Below, piece by piece: positions 13,401-56,200 of a DNA stretch of 64,000 nt. Under the pieces are notes generated by a model. That model did no database searches. It was not told the origin of the DNA and saw only the letters and a program-made list of their open reading frames with translations. Source of the stretch: Baylisascaris procyonis. Taxonomy: Eukaryota > Nematoda > Chromadorea > Rhabditida > Ascarididae. The stretch spans positions 4,637,501 to 4,701,500 of the forward strand of contig JAZARR010000230.1 of the NCBI GenBank assembly GCA_037389465.1, written 5' to 3'. Position 1 is the first letter of the stretch. Each line of letters begins with the position of its first letter. A program made the translations under genes and the position numbers.

Positions 13401-16400
13401 CAAATTTATATAAAATGCAAATTTTTATTCACAAAAAAAAGAAAAGACAAACTGAGGTTGCATTCATTTTTAGAAGATATAAAAAAGAATTATTGCAGAT
13501 TCAAGTTGCATTCAACGATTGATATGCTCTATACAAAAAGTGACAATTCGCACTGAGATGTCCTCCCCAAGAGACAAGAAAATGGTCACAGCAGTGATAT
13601 ACTCAAAACTATACGATTCTCAAACACAAAAAAAAAAAAAGAACTATCAAAAGCGCATAGTCGATGCATAAAGGGATGATAGGTGCGAGGGGGAAAGGTG
13701 AGGAGAGGGATAAGAGGTAGAGGGAAGAAAGGAGAGAAGCGAGGAGTTGAGAGGGAAAGGTAAATAAGCGAAAAATGGTAAATAATTGTTGACTATATAT
13801 GAGCGCAGCTAGCCGTAATGTGGTGGCCAACAAACTCTCTGAACATATTGGTTCGGCGGAAATAGGGAACGGGGAACATGGCTCCTCGCATCTCAGTGAT
13901 TGGGATTGCCCAATAGAAGTGCGTTTGTTATCGGATCAATAGTGATGAGTCTGGCACAACTTCGCATTGCAGTCAAACACTCCCTCATAGCTTCATCACC
14001 TTCATTCGAATAAGCATTCTCAACGATTATCTCATCTCTGATTTCAGGTTAAATACCTGCATCATACCTTTCTATATCGATAATCTATCAATAAAAGCCC
14101 CCATCTAGCAGTTGGATCGTTATTCAAATTGAAACAAAACTGCAATAAGCATTCAGTATATAAAGTAGCAAAGCAACAAAAGAGCACATCATTATGCCAG
14201 TAAATATTCTTTCAACACAAAGCACATCCAAAAGTAACAGTAATAATCGACATGTGCAAATAAGAGTAATAACAATAAAAACTACATGAACGGAAAGTAA
14301 AATTTATAAGGGATGAATGAGAATGGAAATGAAGAACGAAATCAAAACTATTCAATAAACTAAATCTATCTATTTATTTTATCTAATAGGGTAGCAGCCT
14401 GCTTATAGTATACGGTATCGTTCGGTTAAAACCCCATGGGGGTTTAATAGAAATCGGTGGGAGAGAGAGGAAATTTCATTAGTTGAAAAAATACAGAGAA
14501 GATTTTTCACATTTGCTCAATGAAAGCAAATGCGGAATTGCTCATATCAGCTTACAACGATATGCACTTTCGTGTTTCGCTTATAGAGGCATTAGTTTCA
14601 TAATGTATCAGCAAACATTCGAGGTGAAACATATGCAACAACAATTTCGTATGGGAATAGAACCGAGAGCTTATTTAATTCCTTTAAAAAGTTTTTTTTT
14701 TTAATCCGACCGATAAAAAACGTTACACAACTATTACAGCAAAGTCACACTTTTATATAGTTAGCTATAGCTCATTTTGGCATTGATCAATCAAATGAAA
14801 GTTGATTTAGATAATCATACTATTATGTAGTTTATATAGACCAAATTTCATATCTCAGTGTTTTGCGGTTTCCAAGCTGAATTTAACGGGTAGACAGATA
14901 CATGTATCTGTATATGTACAAATATGACAATGCTATAATGCTGCCTGCAAACAGAAATTCTCAACGAATCATAAGAAGTGAAAAACATTTCAAAAATTGA
15001 AAGCCTTCGTTTTTATTATACTCATCAGGGTTCATTACGTAACTCCCCCCCCCCTTTACCTCCGCCTCCTCCGTATGCGAGTAATTAAAAGATGAGATGC
15101 TAGCGTCTGTTGATTTAAGATATAATATATTTAAAGAAATTTTCTCGACAATTTTTCACTTTGAATTCCAATTGGGTTTTTGAGTGGATTTTATGTTCGT
15201 ATCAGGTAAGAGTGCTACAGTAAAATCTCATTTACTATTTATGCACCCCTCCTCACAATTATTTGCATCCTTCTGCACCCCTTTCCTTCATCTCTCTAAA
15301 AATATAAATAAATTATAAGACTCGGTTTCACGTTCAAGTTTTACGATATAATCGAATAGAATAAAGCGCGTAAGCAATGAGACAACCAGTTTGCGTTGGC
15401 AAAACGATTGATTTTGAAGGTTGATAGGGGTGTGGCTAGATGCGGAAAGCGTATTCAATGATTTATAGCAGTGCACAAATTGTGCACTAGGTATCCACCA
15501 AGCACATTTTGCAGTCTATTTAATTATTGTTCAATCAATCCCTCATCTAGTAATATCAGCTTTAATGCACTCACTAAGTATTCTTTTAAAACTTTCATAT
15601 CCTCCAATATAAATGTCACATTCGACTTATCCATGAATTGAGATAATTAATTGGTTAAAATGTATTTTCAAAGGTTAATGGAAAACGATAAAATATAGAT
15701 GCTATTGGATCTGATCTAATTACCGCAAAAAAAAAAAAATTGTTTCTGCCATTGCAGATTGATTAATATGACTGCTGAACAATCGAATAAATTTAGCAAT
15801 TGGAGATAGAATGCAATGACTGAATTTAAGTCGATATGGAATTAAGATTTATTCAAAAACATAGAGTAATGCCATTTGAATTGATAGCATCAGTATATAA
15901 CATCAACAGCGTTGGCAATTAATGAAATAAGTGGAATAATGGTATTTATATTTATAAGCGATCAGATCTCTTGCATAAATCATAGATTAAAATTATTTAA
16001 ATGCACCATTAATTAAAAACATGAGATTATTTAAGAACTATGAGTGCAAAATAAAATATAAAAATGAACAAGAAGATAGTAAAAATAGATCGTATTTGTA
16101 AAGAGGATATCCTAAGAAAAGAACAAAGACCTGAGAGGTGTACACGTTTCGGCCCTTATTCGTTTACGTGTGCACCTTTTGTAAAAGTTGGTCTTTTCTT
16201 ACCCAACATATATATGCAAAAATATAAACAGATAAGATATATGCAAATTTTTGGCAACATTTAATGCCTATATTGCTTTCGAAATCGCAGCTAATGTTGT
16301 CTATATTGGCAACAAAACCCTCAGTTGGAATGACGAAGCAGATAGATAAACCCACACATACACACCTCTTACAAATGCAACATTTAAGGCAGCTAGTGCT

Positions 16401-16644
16401 CTCTACGCAATAGAATGAACGTTGCAAACATGTAAATATATGATTCCAGATGAATGATAGAATGACGGAAGAGTGAAAGGAGAGCGTGAGAGATGAATCA
16501 TCTGTTCGGGAAACATTTTATGACTGCTGACCCGGTCGGTGTATTTGATATTCCCTTCGCCGCTTTATTAATTGCATCGAAGAAGGCAGAACTTTTTTGT
16601 ATGAAAGGGCTAATATTTCCCTCATGTGAGGTCCCTTCAACAAA

Positions 16645-16647
<3 letters not shown>

Positions 16648-16741
<94 letters not shown>
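16648..16741. repeat. (AT)n microsatellite
   Basis: Uninterrupted TA/AT dinucleotide run of about 94 bp in non-coding DNA. The open frames across it encode only Tyr-Ile repeats and are artefacts of the repeat. Confidence 0.95.
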
Positions 16742-16743
<2 letters not shown>

Positions 16744-18637
16744 TGTTATATACATATATGCAGCTGCGAGCGAATCCCAAAAAATAAAAACGTTGCTGAT
16801 CAATCGATCACAAATGTGGCTCATGAAGATATTAAAGTTGCACATTAAAGTGGCGTGCAAAAAGTGGCATGCCGTAAGTTGCCGCAGGCATCAAGTGCAT
16901 CAACAATCACGCTATATAGACGCACCCCAAGGGTTCGGAGGATGTTAAACCATGACTTCAACTGTCGAAATGTGAATTCGTTCTTGATGGTTGCATCCCG
17001 CTGTCTACGGGTTGGGTGTATCACCAGCGTAGATTTTGTTGTTCGATAACAATAGCCTATACAACGTTGTTTTAACTGTTGATGTAGAAATTGTCTTTGT
17101 GCGACAGTTGTGTCACAAACAAATTGGCTTTTTTTTTCTCTTGAACTTTGCAGACGTAATGTTTGCTGTTGTGTATGTGTGCATGTACTTTCTCGTTGCC
17201 ATTGTATGCTAATGTTGGACGTCTTGTTTGTGATGGTCCTTCATTGTTGGTTTGAGCAGATTTTCATGCGGTTGTTGTGTGCGTGTTTACCGCCATTTTT
17301 TGATGTCTGGATATTACAATAAAGGTTCAGTTACCCAAGTTTGGGGTGTAGTTCGCAAGACAGCACCGATGCAAACAGGAAGTTTGTGCACAGTGGAAAA
17401 CAGCACTGATATTGAAAGCGAACCACTTCAACGTTATCTGGAATATTATTGGGTATCTGGCAAAGGCAATAAGTGGTTATTACCACGCGGAAGGCATCAT
17501 CATCCGGAGTAGCACGCAACTAGATCAGTCGCAGACGGGAAACCACTGAACGTGATCATTGACTCCAGCGCTGGTCGTGGATTGATCAGCATCCGCGGAC
17601 GGTGGATCCGAAGCGCGGCACATCAGCTCAGATGCGACTATGGCACACAGTGGACAACCAGCAGCAGCACAGTCGAGACATCAGACAACAGTGATACAAG
17701 CTTCGCTTTCAAAAAGATTTTGTATTGCTTTCTTCATTTTCATTGTTTATTCGCCAACCTTAGGGTGCATACTAACCTTTTTGTTGACCTCCCAACCACT
17801 GAGTTGATACAACATATGCATGCATACTTGTATTTTTATTTATATCTTTATTCATAAATATTTACCACCTAATATTGAATAAACCTAGTTTTATCTAATA
17901 TAACACATCTCATGCGAAATAAAGCAACTCATAAAATAATGCGACGAATATATTGCTAATGGTTTTGGATATGATAACATAAATTTGTTCAAATGATCAA
18001 AGTACATTAATTGATAAGAAATTGAAGGTTCGAAATCTCAACATTACATTATTACATATATTCTGTAGGTCTCGTTAAAGTCAAGCATGGTCGGCTGGAA
18101 GTGCTGCATATGCACATTCGATCGTTGTGTAAACACTGCTCACTGAGAAAATAAAATATCGGTTGAGCAAGTTAAGCAAATACGATTAGATCAAGCCTTC
18201 TTTGCAGTGACCGGCTTATTTACCATAGTTCACATCGAACTCTTACACCCTTCGCCCTTTGGACGACATTTTTAACTTATCCCGATCGATCACTATTATA
18301 TATATAATACAGAGAGAGAGAGGAACGAACATTAGGATCATCAGCAGGCTGACCACCACATGATATAACATTGGTCATAGCAATCATAGGAAAGAAGAGA
18401 AAAAGGAAACGATGCCCAATCGTGCACAACCTTCTGTCGCCTTCGCAGTGACGACTGCGGGCAAAGGGTGCGAAAAATTTCACAGCATTGAGATCGTCAT
18501 CCTGCCTCTATTTAAAATTGTTTAACATTCAACGTTCGAAGACTCACCGGCGATGGAGCAGTGAATATTGTACTGGACAAATCCGCAACATCCCGGTCAA
18601 CATTATTCCAATCAGCGAGATCTAGCGCCCAACGGGA

Positions 18638-19250
18638 TTGATCGGGGTATGCAGATATAACATTTTGATTTGTGTGGCGCTGCCAAGAAATGCGTTAGAG
18701 GGCGCCAAGTTTATCCTTTGGCAGCAAGTAACAAATACAATCATTCCCGTCGATACGATATCCTTGCATGCTGGTGTTCTCATTGTCCCAATTGATAGGC
18801 AATCCGCAATCAAAATTATTGCAGTTTACGCACCCAATTCAGCGGCACAGAACGAGGAGGTTAAGCGATTCTACAAAGGATATGATGTTGCAGTGAAGAA
18901 CAATAGTCGACACACATAACTGTCATTGGGGATTTTAATGGGAATTTGGGAAACGAGAAGATATAAAACAATATATAGGACGCTACAGTATTGTAGCGAG
19001 ATGTGAAAGATGTCATCGCTGATTCCAGTGAGTTTTCTAGATTCTATATAACGAACGTTTTCTTCGGTAAGCGAACTGGAAGACTTGGAATTAGCGAGTC
19101 TCTAACAACGAAACCTGCAACGAAATCAACTTCATCCTCATAGACAAGCGAAGATGGTCTATGAATACATCCACCATCCAGAAATCGGCCTTATCCGTGC
19201 ATTATGACCGTCGTCTTGTGGGAGTATGACTTAGGATCGGCTTCGAAATG
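18638..19250 (+). pseudogene. RTE-type non-LTR retrotransposon endonuclease fragment (degenerate)
   Basis: One plus-strand frame encodes an APE-like endonuclease segment of an RTE/BovB-class element: residues IIAVYAPNSAAQNEEVKRFY (about 18812-18871), then after a frame break ITVIGDFNGNLG at about 18920-18955. The family pattern is INxYAPTSAAxxxE followed about 25 residues later by VVIGDFNAKIG. Further on, RTGRLG and, in another frame, NEINFILIDKRRW then HYDRRLV (about 19050-19220) match the later endonuclease motifs (NEIDYILxDKRRW, DHRLV). At least two frameshifts and several stops interrupt it, so it is dead. The reverse transcriptase part is not recognisable downstream. In the living element this enzyme nicks target DNA for target-primed reverse transcription. 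Confidence 0.75.
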
Positions 19251-22200
19251 GAAGGAAGGATCAAAGCGGAACAAAGTAATCTATTGAGATAGACCAAAGC
19301 TATTTGTGGGAGATTTGTCACAAGCTGTTGCATTTGAGAACTGGGATATTTTCTGAAGTACTATTGCTGTCGATTTTCTCAGTAAGTATACTAAATGTAA
19401 GGTGCTGCTAGAGGAATGCAGCTAGATGCCTCATGTATTGTCTTCGTCAACGGACGTTTGCACTAACGACAGCTGCACTAGGAAATATAGATATGGAATA
19501 TAAGCTGTTTATGAGGTAAGAAGGAGAATTACAGAGGATTACAGCGGCTTCAAAATGAAAAGGCTGAGGTGATATCATTTTTAACATTGTTGCTATCGTA
19601 TGAGATGATAATAAGCCAATATACATCTTCGCCACTCATTCCCTTAGTGCTGAATTAACCGACAGCAATTTATAACCAACATGAATTGTAATTTATGCAT
19701 TTTATTCAACATAACTGGTGATAGTCCATTTATATCAAACATTACAAATACCTTTTCTGGTAATCTCTTTCACCTGCGAATACCTGCTTGAGGTGTCTTT
19801 TGGACAATAGCATTGTTAATTATTTTTGCTTTTAATTTTGCACGTTTTCATCATGCTGGTGTTGATTAAGCTATTTGCCTTCCACCGACGGAGTTGATGG
19901 AAGCTGAGAAAAAGGTAGTGGCCGACATGCGTTTAGTGTAGTTGAAGGACGCTGATGTGAAGGGCAGTAGTAGTGGGCTATGTTGAAGGACGCTGATGTG
20001 AAGGGCAGTAGTAGTGGGCTATCTTTAATATTAATAGAACGATGACATGATCCGTTGGAATATTAAACGAGAAGATGCTGTCTGAGGCACTTGGTGCCAT
20101 TGAAGCCTCAGGCGACAAAAAACTTGAAGAAGCTGACAGATGTGCTAAGCAAAAAAATTCATTCCTGGCATCAAACAGCAATTTTCAAAGTGTCTCACTT
20201 ATACTATGAAATTGGAATTGGAATTAAATAGAATTTAAATTTTTTATAAAATGCGGTACAAGATTTCGAAAGCGATTGCGCCTTTCTCATTGAATGTCCA
20301 AAAGCGAAATGAAATATTTGAAACCTAGAAGGCTATTTATTATGTTTTGAAATCTTTGTCTCTTTTTGCATCCATTTGAGAAAACTGAAGCAGAAAAATT
20401 TCTAGAAAGAGACGCTTTGAAGTGAAAGAAAAGATTTTTTTTTTCATGTTTTATTGCGTAACGTTTATATTATAATAGATGAAGCAAATAGCACCACAGA
20501 TGTCGATTCCGATTTTGATTCGAGAATCTGATGTCGGCAATCTATAAAAATCGCTCAGTCGATCCAGATTCGACTTACATCTTTTCTTTTCATTGGCCGA
20601 TCCAATTAGCGAATCACCCACAGTCAAACAATCAGCTATGAAGGAAATTTTGAAAAATCTTTTGGTTAGGAATGGAATATCGGCAACAATTGAAGTCGAT
20701 AGCATTCGTTAAATTGGTGCATTCATTGATAAATATTTCGCTGCTACACATTAAATTTTTGTAACTCGAATTACCGCAACGACTATGAAAATACTGTTGC
20801 CTCATCTTTCACTGCCGATTACCACTAAATCACCAACACAAAACAAGATCACTGTGAGTAATGAGCATTGCTTAAGGATCTATTTATTTGGAGCATCGGA
20901 AAGTGCGGCAAATTTTTTATTTTATTTCCTTTCATCGAGTCTCATCTCTGTTAATACGGAAATTATTTTCTCAACAGTTGATTTTCCACTACTTGACGTC
21001 TTTCTGTTTTTTTCATTCTTATATGTATATGTGTTGTAGTAATTTTATTATGTAGTATTAATCTAGTATATTGCTTTCAATAGTATTACTTCTGATCGTT
21101 ATTAAGTAATGATTGTTATATAAAGTTCAAAAAGTCGATCTGAATGTAATAAATAATTTCATATGGTATTGAATTGAAGTAGTGTAGTTAGTCTATTGCC
21201 GATGGTTAGTCTAGTTTTGATAACGATCATTATCACCACTTCTAACAGAAACAACAATTTTATCATTTCTATTATCAGAGAAGAGTCTTCAACGGGACGG
21301 ACTTACTACAACTTTATTTCAAGCATATAAGATTGTATATGCTATTTGTTTACACAATGCTTTTTCACATTTTTTTTTTTGGCCGTAGTACAAGGTGAGT
21401 CGATTGCATTTTGTGTCAACCGTTTGATGTCTAGAAAACCGAACTTGAAAACTGATAAGAAGTTTGGGTTCGATTTATGGCTATTTATCGGCCTTCTTGC
21501 TTGAAATCTATAAAAGTTTTATCCCCTGTGGTCGGACGCCGTGTTTGGCTTCTTGTAGTCGATGAAACAGTGCGTCTATACTTCATTGTGGTGTCATACT
21601 TCTGTATCTGTTTGACGTCGTATTGTCTAAAGTGCACAAAAAATTTGATTATTCCTAGTTATAGTTGAGTCATTTACAACATCGGCCAGCCAATCATTGA
21701 TAAAGTATGAGTTGTATGTAATAGTGGTGGTAACCGATTGAAGGATTGGTTCAGACTGAACGCGCTTCAAAAATATTGGTCGATCGTAATCGAAGGTTTT
21801 CGGTAAAAACCAAATTTCGGCTCCAACCGAAAAAAACCAAACGACTGACATTTTTTGAAATTTGTACTTCTAACTGAAGTTTTGAGTAAGTTTTTCTAAG
21901 GATAAGATGGGACTATAACTGTTAATACAACCATACTTCGTATCACTTTAATCCAGTAATAACAAAAAATTGGAGAACCAATTAAGAGTAACTGGTGTTG
22001 ACGCAACCAAAATAAAATAAACAGCAAAAATCTTGGTCGTCACGCCGATAGACTCGAAGCGTAACATGTGATAAGGGCCTTGCTTGGGAAAAGAGGTTCA
22101 AAGGGGAACATTAGCAACGATAGCTAGCAGGAAGTTTTGAAACAGGAAGGCACTGGTTAATTACTTCATTAATGTGCGTGTTCTGGCGGATGAATCGAAT

Positions 22201-23669
22201 AGAAACGCAAAAATAGATCAACTCATCGATCAAATAATACGCTAATTCGAAAAAACGCAAAAGCGAATAAAAATCTCAAAAATAATGCAGTAGATAATGT
22301 AATATAGGTAGATAAAGTGGAGAAAAAAGAAAATAAATAGGAGACTTTCATATCGTAATTGACAAATATTCAACATTTCATCAATATCTTCATATTTTCC
22401 TGTGATTATGTTTTACCACCTGTTACCGTATCCGAGCAATTAGACACTCCATCAGAAACGAAAACGTAGATATTTTAGCCAATTACTGGGTCATCTTGAA
22501 AGTAAGAATGTTTCTGGCCATAATGGCCATTGCCGAATGAGACTTATCAAGCTTCTTCAAGAACCTATCAACAGATGTCTCAAATTTATCCATAATCAGT
22601 AAAAATCTGAATTACCGAATAGCACAAGTGAGATGAACTTAGCAAAGCGGTGTCAATCACCGTAAATGTTTGAATATGACAAAGCAATTGGATGAAATGT
22701 TTACCTTTAATCATCTTCGAAATCTGTTTGAATTTTGGATGTCTTTAAAGCTATACATTGATAAATCGGGCCCTTCCATTGTGATGGTTTCAACTGAAAT
22801 TCGCTCTGAGCCGTATACTTTTCGAGGACTCTGCCATCTATCAATTGACAGCATTCGCTAAAATTCGAATTTCGGTTAGCAGCTGAATCAATTCCAGAAA
22901 TGGCGATCGGATACCCACCGAAATCGCTACGCTTTCAGTTGCAACCGAAAATATCAAAAAAAAAAAAAAAATAAAAATTGAAGTTTGGTAATTTAGTTAC
23001 CATCGCAAGTTAATAGATCCATCGCTATCGACCCAATGCGAGATCATTCGGACACGCATTAGACGTAGCTGATATTATAATGAAGCCATTCAGTGTTACA
23101 GATTCATGTATATTGTTACATTTATATCCATTACTTCTAAACTCTCTTCGTCTCTGTTGATATGTATTTCTTCTCTCGTACTTGCTATGGCGTCTTCGCA
23201 TCACGAAGTTTCGTTGATAGATCTGGGGCGTCAAATTCTGTTCTTATTTTAATATGTGCGAAAATTACTTGCATAATGTGCCAGTTTCCATATGCACCTG
23301 CCATACAGTATGCAGTCCTTCACCTATAATATCTGAACAATTTACTCACTCGCTGGCACATTGTTGTGCCGCTTCAGAGCCTTCTGAATAGGTGGTTTAA
23401 TATGCGCACAATTTAGAGCGCATGGAACAGCCATTGCACATAAGGCATCGAAACCAATAAGTAGTTCTTGGTGGAGAGTAATGCTAGTGTCATAAGCGTT
23501 GCGTTTGTGGAGAAGTGAAAAATCCATGCTTTCCTACAGACATTATGCCCTCTTCTTTCAATTGTGCGTCTGCTTGTTCGTTACCGAATTTTGCATTGGC
23601 GACAAGTGAAAAGGGCATTAGCCAACGGGCGTACTGGTACACGGATCTGAAAACTCTGCGTTGTTGCAG
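19250..23669. other. Non-coding region upstream of PIKfyve
   Basis: AT-rich intergenic DNA. It contains the 41-bp tandem duplication at 19941-20022. Minus-strand open stretches at 20451-20705 and 23025-23816 have near-normal codon appearance but no recognised motif, and I do not call them genes. The promoter and 5' UTR of the plus-strand kinase gene must lie here or in a further upstream exon. Confidence 0.45.
19941..20022. repeat. Perfect 41-bp tandem duplication
   Basis: Bases 19941-19981 are repeated exactly at 19982-20022, starting GTTGAAGGACGCTGATG in both. Two copies only, no mismatch, in intergenic DNA. The identity implies a recent duplication or an assembly artefact. Confidence 0.95.
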
Positions 23670-23689
23670 GTGGATAAAACTAATTATCC
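23661..23689 (+). promoter_or_regulatory. Acceptor-like site and short leader before PIKfyve ATG
   Basis: TTGTTGCAG with AG at 23668-23669 precedes the initiator ATG by 20 nt. It fits a 3' splice site for a 5' UTR exon or, if the organism is a nematode, a spliced-leader trans-splice acceptor. No in-frame upstream ATG lies between it and 23690. Confidence 0.45.
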
Positions 23690-53217
<29,528 letters not shown>

Positions 53218-56200
53218 AACATTGGCGAGGTTCTTTAGAGTTGATTTGCCTGTTGGCAGATATGATAACAGGTCATTGTTATCGTTCCTCATGAAGTTTT
53301 TGAAGGGAAGAACATTTAGGGAGCTGTGATTATTTGCGATCAAAAATGTAAGCTGATCTTAAGGGTGGTGCCGATTGAACAATGCGAGGAAATTAGGTAA
53401 TTTGCAGCTTCGAATAATTATAGATTTATTTCAATGTTGTTGAATATATGTATAGAGATTTACATTGTTATTTTCAAGCATCACATATTATTTGCGCTCA
53501 AACAATGTGCTCATATTGGAATGTATAAAAGGCGCCGATGGTTGAGCGGTCGGGTTGCCAAGTCCACCGTTGACCAGGTCGCAGTGCACCACCATTTTAT
53601 GTTCTTATCCTAGGTATAATGCTCATTTGTATGCTTGGATATCTGCCTTTGGCTTCTTCATAACCGTTTGACGCATTCATTAGAAGGGATAGTTAGATGT
53701 TTCGTTTAAATGAATAGTTTGAGATGTGTTGTAGTATATCGTTGGCTTTTCAAAGTTTACTTCTGGTTGGGTTTGTCTTTTGCTACTTTCTTTAGATTCC
53801 AATTGATTGAACGATAGGTGGATAAAAAGGATACTGATTGACTGTCCAGCAGTAACCTTTCTTATACTATCCAAATTATTAGCCCATTGGAAATTACCAT
53901 AACATTATTGTTTCAGTTGAAATGTGACAGTGCTGGTAAGGGGAAATAGGAGGTTGAAAAATGATATTGGTAATAAGGTGTGGGCCTGTGTTGTTTACGG
54001 GTCTTTTACGTTTTCGATCATTCATCCACATTCATCACAATCCATTGCCTTTATGAATTCGGCGTCCTCTTTCATTCTATCTGCTCGGGTGATACGACAT
54101 TTGCGCCCCTAAGGGAGGTGTATTTGATATATCTGTTTGAGATTGCTAATTAGTTATAGAATGCTGAGTGCGGTATTAAAACATCTAAGCATATGTAAGC
54201 TTGAACCGAAACTGAAGCTTAATTGATGGCTACCTAGTGGAGCGCAACTGTCGTTTTGTACTAACATAAACCACAATTTTTACTCTTACATCTTCAATTG
54301 CTATGTGATGTTCGTTATGGTTCCTCTAACAAAAAGCTTGTTTTATGATGGCTCGAGGTTTATTTTATGATATTATCAACGTTGTGCTTTAAGGTGTTCA
54401 AAAAGAACGAATTATGGGAAGGGACGATGAGAGGGGGCACAATCGCCGATCGATAGGAATCAAATCGTTTTCAAGATGAACCTCTTTTTTAAATTTTTAG
54501 ATTGGGTTTTTACCTGTAAGTTTTTAATTCGGGAATATTTTTTCGAAATCGAAAAAAATTGATTCATTTTATAGATGAGCTTGAAATTATTGCAAAGATC
54601 GTTTTTGTGGTTTTATGTTACCTTATTGCCTCGCCTATCTTTTTCATTGGTTTTCACTTATAATTTTTTTTTTTTTTTTACTTATATGTGAACGGTTAAC
54701 TAATCAGATATCTACTATTTCTTTTGCTTATAATGTAATATGTATGAATAATGCATTAACGAACAAGAATTGGTGAAAGTGACCAAGAAGACGCGGACGG
54801 TCTGTGCGTACGAGCTAAGTTGGTATTGCTGCTAAATGATGATACAGCTATGTGCAGATTATTTAAATTATTGTCGCTGGTTGTTAAGAGTGAATTTTAC
54901 TATGCTTCATGCACAGACTGTTTGTTTTTTCTTACTTACTAGCAGTAAGTAATCTTTATACTGATTATTGTCTTCGTTTACCTATTACCTGTGAAAATGT
55001 TTGTAGAAGAATATACCACATATCGCCTCTATTTTTTTTAATGTTTCTTCTTTTGTATGTATCCGTTTAGTATAGAGTAGTAATTGAAAGGTTTTTTGCA
55101 AATGTTCTACGCATATTGTCGATTATATTATTGGCATTCCTATATCCAGTCGTTGTTCCTTTTATGAGAGATGATAAATTATTTCAATATTTGTGATATT
55201 TTGTAACACCGTTATGTTGTGATAGTGATATGTTGGCGTTGTGAGAGTGCTTTATGCAGATTAATAACAAAATTGATGATGAGTTTCATTCATTTTTAGT
55301 TGTTTATGATAGGTGGATTGTCTGTTTGTCTGATCTGTAAGAGGCGTTATGTCTGTTTGTCTGAACATTGACGGACGTATAGTATGAGCAAATGATAAGA
55401 GATGGTTAAATCATTCAGCAAACAGCAAAAATGATTAGATGAAGTTAAATGTTATTGTGAAGTTTAGTATGGTACATGAAGAGGGTTTGGATGCATTTTA
55501 AATGCGCATATCGATTTTGAAGGGCGAGACGATTGTCGCGAAACATGGAAAGTTAAGCAACACGACCTGCTTAATTCCTTTATCATAAATAGGAAAGAAA
55601 AGCAACCGCAGCCATGGATGGAAAAGTCTGTGCCATACAGCTCGCCTATAACTGGGGTAAGGGATTGCGATTGATGGGACTATCTGATATTATTCATTAA
55701 TAATTATTTTCTCTATAATATTTAAATCGTAATTGTTTAGGTGATACCTGTACAAAATCATTGCCACAATATATGAGCCTCGTTGAAATTTTGAAACAAT
55801 TGGAAACCTCTCCAAACAGAAACGATTTTTCATATAAAACTCTCTTTCTCTACAATGTGAATGATTTTCACTAACGATGCATAGCACAAGCATTACATTC
55901 CTTTTTTGTTGATAGAATCCCCTTTTTCCATCGTGAAAGGTTTCTTTATTTAAAGAACCTCTCTTAACAGACTTTAAGTAGCATACAAGTATTTCATTTG
56001 CATAGCCCATCTCCGCCCGCAATAAAAAACAGTCCATTCATCGACAACCAGTGAAGGAGAAGTTCCGGGGCTATGTTCAAAGCGATACAGTGCCCACTAA
56101 CATGATATATGTATATACACGTATGAAGTGCACGTGTGATGATTTATGCATATAAATGAAATGGACGTGACGCGTTGCGGTTCGTGATAGATGACTCCAT

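Larger units (their letters stand above)
6640..18530. other. Long non-coding region
   Basis: About 12 kb with no gene I can support. It includes a short palindrome (7361-7384), a 30-bp fold-back (7396-7461), a GC-richer pyrimidine-biased patch (9500-9760), a C-run near 15045, an (AT)n block (16648-16741) and a more complex patch at 17330-17710 without recognisable coding content. The open frames seen are short and of low complexity or AT-biased composition. Confidence 0.5.

Noticed and set aside
16493..16948. Open frame of 151 codons with a long Tyr-Ile repeat
   Set aside because: The repeat part is translated (AT)n; flanks show no homology. The same applies to similar frames at 41201-41515, 50072-50254 and 61811-62185.
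17110..17857. Chain of Cys-rich and Ser-rich plus-strand frames
   Set aside because: No shared frame with splice sites, no family recognised; the Cys content follows a TGT-rich tract.
20451..20705. Minus-strand open frame of 84 codons
   Set aside because: Looks codon-like but has no recognisable domain and no neighbouring exons.
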